Below, one piece after another: positions 52,603-62,454 of a DNA stretch of 64,000 bases. Position 1 is the stretch's first letter; every line of letters starts with the position of its first letter. The stretch spans positions 1,240,001 to 1,304,000 of the forward strand of contig CM074134.1 of assembly GCA_037178625.1 (NCBI GenBank). The letters run 5' to 3'. The notes under the pieces are model-generated. The model saw only the letters and a list, made by a program, of their open reading frames with translations, was not told the DNA's origin and did not search any database. This DNA comes from Skeletonema tropicum. Its lineage: Eukaryota; Bacillariophyta; Thalassiosirophyceae; Thalassiosirales; Thalassiosiraceae. A program made the position numbers and the translations under genes.

Positions 52603-53559
52603 ATCATGAGACAGAGCATCTACTACACCGCCCTCGTTGGATGTGTTCTAAGCAGTGAGGGCTTGAATGTCTTTGCTCCTCTTAAGCCTCCGTCCAAATC
52701 CTATGCTGGCCCACCACCTTCAAAGGGTGAGTTGTCTCCCTATCTCATCAAGAGTGTCGACGCGTTGCAATGAAACTTTGATCTATTACTATTTCTACCT
52801 CGCGACGCAACCAACTGTAATAGATCCTTAGTTTCGACTTGATTAGATCTTTGCTAACTCCACTACACTATTTTCATCTTCAACTACACATAGTCAACAC
52901 TGAAAGCTGGCTTGACGTCCTCAAATTCAAATACGACGAACCACCCAAATTCGACGTCCTTGCCAAATCCATTTGAATTCGCCAACTGCAAAACATTTGA
53001 TGAAGTTGGAGAATTCTTTGCAGTAGTCCTTTTCCGAAGGACTAATCATCGGACCAATCACCAGTGAAGACGTACGTAGTGCACAAGAGGGTTTCAACGT
53101 CCAAAACGCCTATCCTAACCTTGAGACTCGTCCTTTTGGTTTTACAATTGATCCAGACAATGCTTACAGATGCTATTGGTTTAGAGCGATGGGAAGGAAC
53201 TAACACAGAGGGTGTAAAACTTGGTCCGACGAAGTTGCCTCCTACAAATAACGATGTAAAGTTGCCTACACACATTATGAGTGCAAATTGGACACCAGAG
53301 GGAAAGATTAAGTACCTTTGTCTCAGCAATCCTCTTGATAGATTTGAGGGACAGTACCAAGGGAGCGGGTGCCGTTTTTGGTCTGTTGGTAGGAGCTGGT
53401 GTAAACTTTGGTAATGTGTCGGTGGGCGACCCTATTTTGAGGTTTCAACAACGTTTTTTCCACGCTCTTGGATCCTTTGGAAGGAATTGGAGTGTGGAAG
53501 AGGATATCCCCGACTGGTGGAAGAGCAAGGCCCGTGGTGCTGATCAAAATGATATGTAA
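52603..53559 (+). CDS. Secretory or plastid-type small protein, possibly NTF2/SnoaL-like, with several frameshifts
   Basis: Exon 1 encodes MRQSIYYTALVGCVLSSEGL and NVFAPLKPP, a signal peptide with an F-A-P junction, up to GPPPSK. A 167-bp intron (52727-52893) leads to VNTESWLDVLKFKYDEPPKF. After that the coding frame changes at about 52970, 53035, 53200 and 53350, with readable blocks EFANCKTFDEVGEFF, LIIGPITSEDVRSAQEGF, ETRPFGFTIDPDNAYRCYWF, MSANWTPEGKIKYLCLSNPL, and GAGAVFGLLVGAGVNFGNVS to the stop at 53559. The middle resembles NTF2/SnoaL-like domains of algae, but only loosely. Four shifts in 600 bases could mean real decay; the well-kept reading blocks favour errors or recent inactivation. 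Confidence 0.5.
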
Positions 53560-53725
53560 ACAGTGCTTCGTGAGCTTTTGCGCAGACATTCGAAAGTAGA
53601 GAAAATCCTTCAATGATCCAAGCGATGATACCAATACAGCAAAAAACGATTAACTTGTTCTAAATAACTTTACAGTACCTCTCAACTTCGCTGACGCACA
53701 ATATTGTCAGCGTGACAATGCCAAT

Positions 53726-55265
53726 TTACATCAACGCATCTTGCACACTTTCACTGCCACTGCCCTTACGTCTTGAACGCCTTCTACTCTTCCCGGTAAC
53801 TTGGCTACCTTCATACCAAGCTCCGCTCCAGGTCGACCCATCTATGTAATGAATAGTACCATCACCGTGAGGCATGTAATCATCATTGACATACCCAGAG
53901 TACTTTCCAGCCTTTCCATCGTCAAATTTCATGTTCTTTACACGAACACGAACCTTCTTCTTTGAGACTGAACTGCTTCCCGATATTTTAGACATCAATG
54001 ACGAGCAATCTGATCCAGAGTCGCGACCTGTTCCTGACTTGCGACGTGTAGATTTCTTCTTGTTTGACTCAGTACCGGCACATTCTGGACATACATCCAT
54101 AATGATCTTGAAACCACCCATCATTTTCTTCTGTGCCATCATGATACTGGGATGTTGAAAGCAATAGCCCTCGCCGTCAAATGGAAGAGTTCCAAATCGA
54201 CCCGGTGAAACTTTCTTGCCTCTGGAGCTAGCAGATGTGACGGAGTGGCTTGATTTGCGAGAGGAAAAAGAAGAACGAGATGAGACTGATATAGCATCGT
54301 CCATACTGTTCTTTTCGCTACCATCGCAAGCAGGGCAGACTCTCAACACCTTCCAGCCATGTCCAAACGTCTTCTTTTTAGCAACTTGGATATGCGAGTG
54401 AAGTACACATCGTCCCTTTTTTATCATATTGCCCATGTGCATTACCACTGCAGAATCTAGAGAGACCAGTCCGTGATGTTCTATTTAACTTTGAAGACCG
54501 GACCGAGGCCTCCTCGTCGGAATTATCTTCCATACACTTCGGGCAGACTGAATAGATGACTTTCCACCCACCGGTGATTTTCTTGCCCGCAAGCTGAACA
54601 TTCTTGTGGTAGTGACAACGTCCCTTCTCGTCAAAGGGAGTACTGTACACAGGTTTTTCTTTCCTTCTTTCAATACTCAAGGAACGGTAGCTTACAGGAC
54701 TTCTTGCCAGACATGCTCGGCCTACGCTGGTCCCTCTTGAACTTTACCTCCACTTAAGCTTGTGCCACGCTTCTTTCTGTGCTTGGCGCTTTGGCAGGAA
54801 CGACAGTGAGCTTTCAACTCTCGGTATATGAATCTTACCATCGGGGCCAACGATAGGATTGGCCAGTTTCACTTTTGGGTGATTAATGCAGTACCCTTGT
54901 TTGTCGAATTGTGCTCCACGAAACGCAGCAGGATTGACACCTTCATCTAATTTCTTTGGTGTAGAGGAGCGAGACTTGCCCCTGCTCCTACTGATGACCT
55001 GAGAAGATTTCTTTTGTGGAGTTGAACGGGATTGGTTTGAATTTGTTATGCTCTCGTTGAGCATCTCCTTGATTGGCTTCTTGGATGAAGCAGTAGAGGA
55101 TCGAGTTTTTGCTCTTGCGTTCAGCAGGATCTGCTTGTTTGCACATGGTGTTGCGATTGTATTTGAAAGTGAAGCTAGACTGGCTGGAGAAGTTATTTTT
55201 ATAAACGGTACTCGTGTGTGCCTCGCCTGCGCCTGTGCTGGCCGGGCTGGTCCTGCCCGCATCAT
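53726..55265 (-). CDS. Four-module Cys-His repeat protein with C-terminal MORN motif (copy 2)
   Basis: Paralogue of the gene at 10-11 kb, opposite strand. Reading from about 55265: a Ser/Lys/Arg-rich start, then module 0 ([20 protein letters not shown], with its C-R-S-C in another frame), module 1 ([20 protein letters not shown]...SVCPKC), module 2 ([20 protein letters not shown]...RVCPAC), module 3 ([20 protein letters not shown]...DVCPEC), and finally a MORN-like unit ([20 protein letters not shown]). Ligand spacing is C-x2-H-x(19-25)-C-x2-C. Frame changes lie near 54830, 54740 and 54690, and at an A6 run near 54415 inside module 2. The conserved ligands on both sides argue that the protein is or was functional. 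The function is unknown; zinc binding is inferred. Confidence 0.65.
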
Positions 55266-55524
55266 TCACAGGGCGGGTTGGAAACTGGAGGGATCGTTCC
55301 AAAGAGAGACTTTCGTATAGTATCCAAAAATACTAATTCCGACATAGCTAAAGTACGACATTTGGATACCGAAAGGCCGATTAGATCACCAAAGATCGCT
55401 TGTCTACACGGCCCTCTTCTCTTTTGGTCGTACTTCCGGCGAACGCCGAAGACAAGCGAGCAGCCATCACAAACTTTACATTGCACATAAGATCATATAA
55501 TTTCACAACTACAACACATCCAAT

Positions 55525-55884
55525 ATGGTTCCAACAACTATTTACTGCACCCGCGCTTCATCTTCTTCTCTTCCGGGTAGCATGCCTTCCTCTTTCAGTA
55601 TGGAGCACAGTACACACGATTATCGCCGCTTAGATAGCGATTCATTGCAAGAAGAAGAAGAGGTTAGCGTAGAAGATCTCGAACAGCTGAAGAGCATTGT
55701 TAAAGATATTCGACAGAATCCAAACTTATTGTCGAAAGTGTTTCCGCAAGTGTTTCCAACTATGCCAAGCACTAAGTTGGATGGAAGAGATGAAAGAGGA
55801 AGTGACCTTTGTTACGGGAGTTCAGAACAACGAGGAGAAAAAGGGAAATGGTTTATATCCATAGATGTCATAAATTGCTCATAA
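55525..55884 (+). CDS. Small acidic hypothetical protein
   Basis: A 119-residue frame starting MVPTTIYCTRASSSSLPGSM. An amphipathic acidic helix (QEEEEVSVEDLEQLKSIVKD) is followed by IRQNPNLLSKVFPQVFPTMP. No signal peptide or membrane helix. The heptad-like pattern and clean ATG context support a real short gene, but I recognise no family. Confidence 0.45.
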   Translation: MVPTTIYCTRASSSSLPGSMPSSFSMEHSTHDYRRLDSDSLQEEEEVSVEDLEQLKSIVKDIRQNPNLLSKVFPQVFPTMPSTKLDGRDERGSDLCYGSSEQRGEKGKWFISIDVINCS

Positions 55885-55972
55885 AATTGTACATATGTGT
55901 TACTCCAGAGACTTGTTGTTGCGCAATTCTACAGCCTAGCTAGCAGCTCTTTGCAAATCATAAGTACTTCCA

Positions 55973-57683
55973 TCACTCGAGTGAACCACCATTCACTATA
56001 TCCCGCAATACACCAGACTCTTTCAAAGTTGCCAACCCAGGATACTTGCCATCAGAAGAGCCAGTGAAGAGTCCCCCAACATGATGCCCGTCAATAAAAA
56101 TATGCGGTAAACTTGATTGTCCAGTCATTTCGAGAAGTTCAGCTCGCAATACACTCTTTTCTTTGTCAAGCAAGAACCATTCTAAACCAACCTCCACATT
56201 TTTGTATTCAGCTCCAATCTCGTCAAGAACAGCAGTAGTTTCAGAACTGAATGGAGAAAGCCCATACGTATAGACCACAATCTTATTCTGGTTGATTGTG
56301 TCTTCTATTTCTTTCCTTGCAGCGATATAATCAGATTCTTCAGCTCCCAGCACTTTGGCTTGCAACTTATTCTCAATCTTAAATAAGACAGACAACAATT
56401 TCATCAGCTTTCCTGCTGGCTTTAATACACCACGCCCACGTGTCAGCTCGCCACCTCCATTATCTGCCAAGCCAAGTGGATTCAAAGCAACGCTTTCGCC
56501 AATGTACGGTGATAAGAATGTCAAAGGTCGCGGCATTGTCTCTGAATAAGTCAGCACCCCACGAGACTTGTAAGAGTATAGTTCATTTCCATCTTCGTCA
56601 AATAAATATGTTGCACCGCGTTGAGCAATTGCCAATGTATTGGAAACGTAGTCATCCCACTTGGTCAAGACCTCTACCATGTTTTTTAGACGGATTGTAG
56701 CCAGCTCTACTGGTCGCTGGTAGCCTTTCTCATCTGAAAACCATTGATTGTATTTTAGTGGACCAATAGATGTGGGACCTACTCCAGGACCCTGAAAAAA
56801 TAGAGAAGCATTAGTGCTGTTGAAGATGACGCGTGCTGAGTAAAATGAAATAAGAAAAGCACGTTCTACTCACAATAGTGATGAATCCAGCCTTGACTAC
56901 ATCATCATCTCTGAAACGCTCTGGAGCCTTCTTATCTCCGAAGTATCCTCTAAGAATCTCACGAAGTGTACCAGGTGCACCGATACCAGCGCACATTGCT
57001 AGTGTTTTCCGTTGAAATAGTGTATAGGTACAAAAAAGTAGTATTTGAGATGTGTGCACATGACATGCATACAAAAAATGCAGTCATGTAACCTCGAGTC
57101 TCATCTCATACCATGCATATCAAATCAACTCACCCATGTAATTCAACCAAGCAGTCGACACAGGCCTAACCATCTCTTCCTCCTCCGGCACACCACCAGG
57201 CAACTGCCTCAAAAAGAATTTACAAACATCATTCGACACACCGTCTGGCACACTCAATTCTGGCCCACAGGCCAATTCCAATTCCTTGTGCAACTCTCCA
57301 TTTGGATCAAGTACCAAATTCTCTGGCGAAAGGTTGGTAAATTTCATAAAGTTGGCAGCAGCAGTAGTATCACCAATGCCGATTACACGCAAGTCGATGT
57401 CATTTTCTTCGAGTGATGGTTGCGCTGCCGTGAGGAATTCCACATATTCGGCACTATCAAACTCTCCTAGCTGTGGGAGGAGTACTACCAATGATTTCCG
57501 CTTGTTGTCTTGTGGGATTATGGATGTTTGTTGCGTGCCTGAAATTGGATCTAGGAGAGAATTGGCGGATTGGATTGTGTTGTAGGTCGATGCTGCTGGT
57601 GTGGAGAATGCATATGATTGCGGTAGCAGAGACGCTGCGGCTAGGAGGAGCAGCGTTCTGGACTGTTGTGGATAGTGAATCAT
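55973..57683 (-). CDS. Plastid AhpC/TSA-like (PRXL2/AAED1-type) plus glutaredoxin-like fusion, redox cysteines replaced
   Basis: Three exons: 57683-57134, 56998-56874 and 56791-55973, with introns of 135 and 82 bp, all GT-AG and in phase (497 residues). The precursor begins [20 protein letters not shown] and QSYAFSTP (plastid junction). Domain 1 is AhpC/TSA-like: [53 protein letters not shown], then [39 protein letters not shown] and [10 protein letters not shown]. Domain 2 is glutaredoxin-like: [20 protein letters not shown] and [20 protein letters not shown]. In domain 1 the C-x2-C of AAED1-type proteins reads E-F-D-S; in domain 2 the CPYC site reads S404-P-F-S407. Classical thiol catalysis therefore looks impossible at either site. 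A binding or scaffold role is an inference. Confidence 0.85.
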
Positions 57684-58280
57684 TCTAGTGGGCTCTCTTG
57701 CTCAACTCTCTTGCTCAACAATAAGTACTGAAGATGAGGCAGAGATTGCGTCAAGTATCAGCGATGCTGAATGACGCGTGCTATCGATCATGATCATGCT
57801 CGCTCGCTCTTGCTCTTGGCTCTTTGATTGGGTAAGCTATGCAAAAATGCGGGAGGGAAAAATTTGTGGTCTCTACCTAGAGAGTGGGCGCTTTTGATAT
57901 GTAGTTGGCATCGCCCACGAGGGGCGCACGACTATGCAAAATCGGATATAAATAGGTCTATAATATACCCAAAATATACCTTTATATTGCCAGAAATCCC
58001 CAAAATTCTTCTGTATGCTTCTCCTCTCTTCAGGGGCACGCCCATGCGCCCTCTAACCGGTTTGTTTGCATGGCGTGAAGGATGACGTTTTTGATGAGGT
58101 CACTCAAATCATAGCAGTAGCTTTCTGTTCCTCAACGTACAACGCAACGTCTCGGAGAGTTCAGGGCTACATACTGTTGTTGCATATCACTCTGGTCATT
58201 GATCATCACTACTACAGTGCGATAGCCCCCTGTACGAGTTTTGCAGGGAGGGAACGCAATAGTTGTGCTTTTTTATCATC
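57684..58280. other. Divergent intergenic region
   Basis: Between the fusion gene (minus) and the KRE6-like gene (plus). It contains CTCTTGCTC repeats near 57687-57715 and GCTCGCTCTTGCTC near 57799. No gene seen. Confidence 0.4.
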
Positions 58281-60492
58281 ATGACGGTGAAGGGACTATC
58301 ATTTAGTATGCGCAAATCATCAGTTCTTCCTTTCCTTCTTCACGCGGCAGTATCTACTTCAAAATGTAATGCAGGATGGGTTGATCCAGATACACCTGAA
58401 GAGTTTTTATCGACGACGTCACATTTTGAGGAAGATACGAGAGAATATGAATTGGTGAGTTGTGTTTGATTGTATATCCATATCCTTTCCTATTTCTTTC
58501 CGCGTATGATCATAAATCTATCTCATGCGATTTGCTTGTGACTGCTTCGCACTTTTTTGTTGCATTAATACAATAGGTGTTCTCTGATGAGTTTGAACAA
58601 GATGGTCGCTCCTTTGAGGATGGAGCCGACCCTAGATGGACTGCCATTGATAAGAATGATTGTAAGTTGTGCGCTGTTCTTGAGATCATATCTTGTTATC
58701 TACATCTATAGATTCTCACTGCTGAACTACTGTTTCTGTGCACAGATACAAACGAAGCTCTACACTTCTACAAACCCGAAAACGTCCAAACCACAAACGG
58801 CGTTCTCAATATCACAACTACTCAGCAATCCAACAAATACAAAGCATTCGACGAAGACAAACACAAATACTACGCAGATGCCAAACACATTCAATCTGGT
58901 ATGGTACAGGGCTGGAACAAATTCTGTCTGACTGGGGGTATTATCGAATTCAATGCAAAGTTACCTGGTGATCCAAAAGTAGGTGGGCTATGGCCAGCTC
59001 TTTGGATGCTTGGAAATTTGGCTCGCGCCACATTTGTCGGATCGAGTAACTACATTTGGCCGTACAGTTACGATGAATGCGATGACTCCAACCGACAATC
59101 ACAACAAATATCGGCTTGCAGCAAAGTGGGCCATTACAGTATGAAACCTGGATTGGGAAGAGGTAGTCCAGAAATCGATATTTTGGAGGCCATGATGGGA
59201 GGCCCGGAAAAGTTGCCAAATACGAATGTGACGAGGCCGTACTTTAGTACAAGTTTGCAGATTGCACCGGGGGTTGCGAAGAATAGACCAATTTTAGGAA
59301 AGCTACCAAAGAAGGTGAGTAAAGACCAAAGTCTGAAGTTGCGTCTTGGCTGCACATCTCATGTGATCGTTACCGCGAGCTGTTTCTGATTCAATTTCTT
59401 CTTGCTTCACTCTAGGGGTCTTGGTACGAAGAACTGGAGTATGGTTCGTATAACGGGAACAAAACACAGCTGAACCCATTCTTCTACGGTGTGAAACTTG
59501 AACATAAACCAAAACAATACACATACCAATCTGATGCCGTCTCTGCTAATACTCATGTAGGCAAAGATTTCTTCGAACACCTTCACAAGTACCGTGTAGA
59601 GTGGGAACCTCCCAAGAAGGATGGAACCGGAGGCTATTTGAAGTGGTTCTTGGACGGCCAGTTCCTCTATGGTATCAAAGGCGACACTCTCAAACTCACC
59701 AAAACAAAGATCCCTGACGAACCCATGTACCTACTCATGAATACTGCCGTAGCTTCGTCGTGGGGATTTCCGAAGCCTTGTCCCGCGGGATGTAAATGCA
59801 CATGCTATCAGTGTGGTAACCCAGAATGTACGTGTGGACTACCCGATGGATTCTGCGACAACTTCCCTGCCTCGTTTGAGATCGACTACGTCAGAGCTTA
59901 TCAGGCCAAGAATGATCCTAGGCAGAATGTGGGTTGCTCGACCGTAGACAGACCTACGGCAAGATTCATTACGGGCCACAAGAAAGACTACATGAATACA
60001 GAAGAAGGGCAGAAGGAGCCTTTATTGCCCGTGCGCCATGGAGGTGCATATTGCACCAAAGATACCCATTGTGGATATCCTACGAAGGGGCGCTGTGTCA
60101 CGAGTAAATGTGTTTGTGAAGATGCCTTCACTGGGCCAAGGTGCTTGAGTCATTTCGGCTTTGATGACAATCCCCCGCCTCCAGAAGATTTCAAAGTATC
60201 CTTTTTTGAGTTCTCTCCAGCCTTCACAACGATTCTCGTTCTTGCTGGTGGAGCTTTCATTGCTTTCATGGCACTTTTCGTGATGAGGAAGAGGAGAGAC
60301 GTCGAGAAGTACGACTCATTGCCGACAAATGATAATTCGCCTCTCAATGGAGGAATGGTCCATGTTATGCAGCAATCGAATGCAGGCACTGGATCATATC
60401 AGCAAGAGGGCGCAGCTCCGTTTAATCCTATGGGGGCGGCCGAACAGAAGACAATAACTTACTGTGTGATTGATCAGCGAATGGTATCATAG
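58281..60492 (+). CDS. KRE6/SKN1-family GH16-type beta-glucan transglycosylase
   Basis: Four exons: 58281-58454, 58577-58661, 58746-59314 and 59416-60492, with introns of 122, 84 and 101 bp (634 residues). The N-terminus has a signal peptide (SSVLPFLLHAAVSTSKCNAG). The GH16 fold starts at VFSDEFEQDGRSFEDG, with GIIEFNAKLPG and GLWPALWMLGN. The catalytic motif E-x-D-x2-E is intact as E229-I-D231-I-L-E234 (GSPEIDILEA). LKWFLDGQFLYGIKGD and PMYLLMNTAVASSWGF follow, as in SKN1/KRE6. Then comes an EGF-like Cys-rich segment (CTKDTHCGYPTKGRC...CVCEDAFTGPRC), one transmembrane helix near residues 555-577 (FTTILVLAGGAFIAFMALFV) and a cytosolic tail. Known: KRE6/SKN1 act in beta-1,6-glucan formation, and diatom homologues (TGS) are linked to beta-1,6 branching of chrysolaminarin. 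Confidence 0.9.
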
Positions 60493-60871
60493 TATTGATT
60501 TCAATACAGATCAGCTAATAGAGCTGTAATTTTTTGCTACAAGAGGGGTTAGATATACGTAATAATGGGCAATAAATACTTAAGACCGAAAATGTGCTAG
60601 GGTAAATTTTGTTCTGCAGGCTTGGCGCTAGATATTTTTAAATTACCCTATCTCTTTTTATTTGCGCCTGTCTTACTTTTTCAAACTAACTCTCTCTAGA
60701 GACTCTGCAATATGAAGACATCAGCTCAAATTCATTTTGTCTGCGTGATCTTTCAAGTCTCTGATACTGTGAAGTATACAGAGCTATGGGGATATTTCTT
60801 TCGTGCCGTGGAAACATTTAAAGCAAATCATCACGTACACGTCAATTGCATTTGCACATGATAATACACCT
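60493..60871. other. Convergent intergenic region
   Basis: 3' flanks of the KRE6-like gene and of the minus-strand gene ending at 60872. No gene seen. Confidence 0.4.
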
Positions 60872-61432
60872 TCACTCTCTGCTCATAACAAAATCCTTCA
60901 ATGCACCCAACGCCTTCTTCGCAGCAGGTGCCCTAGCCCCATTTATTCTTTCCTCCATCACTTCTCCATATCTTTGGAAACGCTGAGATCGCGTCATGTC
61001 CGGTGTCAGCACACTATCAGGTTCCAACACAGCATCAAGATTGTTCAATTGATCTAAGAGGAATTCTTCATGAGTTAATAATAACTCAGAAACTGATTCA
61101 TCATCTGATATGCACAGAAGTAACTCGGTTGTAATTTCTTTCATCTTCATTTGACGAGGCGAGATTTGACCCCCAGGTGTCGACGGTGGTGGTTGTTTCC
61201 TCTCGTCATCGGATAGTATACCAAAACCTCCCTTGACTGGCATTTTTGCACCGGGTGTAAATGGATTGAAGCCTTGAAATTCATTAGACGTCTCATCGTC
61301 GTTTTTCTCTGGTTGAAATAGAGGAGAGTTTTGCAGACTTGACGGCCTACAACCCAGCGAAGGCGCTTGCGTGACGAAGGCTGCGACCAGTGACGTAGCT
61401 AGCAGAAACCATGTACTAATTGAGGTATGCAT
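60872..61432 (-). CDS. Plastid-type small protein of unknown function
   Basis: From MHTSISTWFLLATSLVAAFV the protein has a signal peptide with an AAFV-TQ junction, consistent with plastid import. The mature part is polar (GFNPFTPGAKMPVKGGFGIL), followed by helices ITTELLLCISDDESVSELLL, EEFLLDQLNNLDAVLEPDSV and RSQRFQRYGEVMEERINGAR. About 186 residues. I recognise no family. The frame starts nine codons earlier (61459), but the Met at 61432 gives the better signal peptide. Confidence 0.65.
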   Translation of the reverse strand: MHTSISTWFLLATSLVAAFVTQAPSLGCRPSSLQNSPLFQPEKNDDETSNEFQGFNPFTPGAKMPVKGGFGILSDDERKQPPPSTPGGQISPRQMKMKEITTELLLCISDDESVSELLLTHEEFLLDQLNNLDAVLEPDSVLTPDMTRSQRFQRYGEVMEERINGARAPAAKKALGALKDFVMSRE

Positions 61433-61652
61433 CGTGATTATGGTCGAAGGACTGCTCATCGGGGGCTCAGATGAACATGGTAGGTGTCGAGAGGAGGTTC
61501 AATTAATAGTAGGTGTATATGTTGCGCGGTGGAAGGTGGAAGATGGAAAACCGCGAATGCGCTGCATGCGCCGAAGATACTTCAACCGCGCCAAAATCAT
61601 TTTTCACTAGTATGACAAGATAGATTGATTATTTTATTGACTAAGTATGCAG

Positions 61653-62385
61653 ATACTCATTGTCCAAGTCATAGCTCACAACATTTGGCAGTTAGCTTGT
61701 TGTGTCGGATCCCCCGGTATTGTCGTTGTCGCTCCGTGCTGGCGTGCAATTTGTATCGCTCTCTGTACCTTTCTGTCAACGTGAGGTTGTTTTGGATGAC
61801 TTTGCTCGATAATAAAGTCTAGCTCCGTTTGGATTGTGGCCAAGCCGTTGCATCATCTCCAGTGAACGTGGGGCTTTGGATTCGCTCCCACAAATTCTGA
61901 AAGAATGCACTTTGACTCCCGCTAGGCTTCGTCATGGCAGCGAACTTGTGTCGTGTCTTTGTCAGCTTCAATGCGCGCTTTATGGGGTCGGCGACATTTG
62001 GATATACCAATAAGTGCACGTGGAGAGTGGGTGGAGTCGCACACAAGTTCTTGGAGCATGATGGGAAATACTTGCCTCTCTCAACACCGTTGCAATGGCG
62101 GCAGGCAATCCCAAAGAAGCCAATTCTGTTGCAAGGGCGAATTTTCTTGGCTCGCTGCAAGTCAGTTTCATTCATGACGCCTCGCGTGACTTGAGAGAAT
62201 AGAAGTATGAAGTAGTCCGTGAGTAAGATAAGTCACTCACGAGTAAGAAGGAGATGTTGCCGTTGCCTTCGTTGTCGTCATTGGGATTGGCATTTCGTTT
62301 CTTGGCAAGCAGACTCTTTGCTTCTTGGTTTTCTTCATTGGACGCGTTCATTGTGAATGATAATGGAATTGTTGTCGCCTAGAAT
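61653..62385 (-). pseudogene. Truncated copy of the SANT/Cys-His gene
   Basis: About 730 bp strongly similar to 47598-48325 (inside the SANT gene), same orientation. It keeps the Cys-His block (RIGFFGIACRHCNGVERGKY, SKNLCATPPTLHVHLLVYPN) and AAMTKPSGSQSAFFQNLWER, but has frame breaks (near 61845, 62195 and 62225), a Cys-to-Tyr change (VCPN to VYPN), no SANT domain, and ends abruptly at both sides. The boundary near 62385 coincides with the region just upstream of MNASNEENQ in the parent gene. The parent lies 14 kb away. Confidence 0.85.
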
Positions 62386-62454
62386 AAGCAAAGGAGCGAG
62401 TGTAGGTCAGTAACTGTAGTAGAACTTCATGTCGTTACTCATGGTTAGAAAAGG

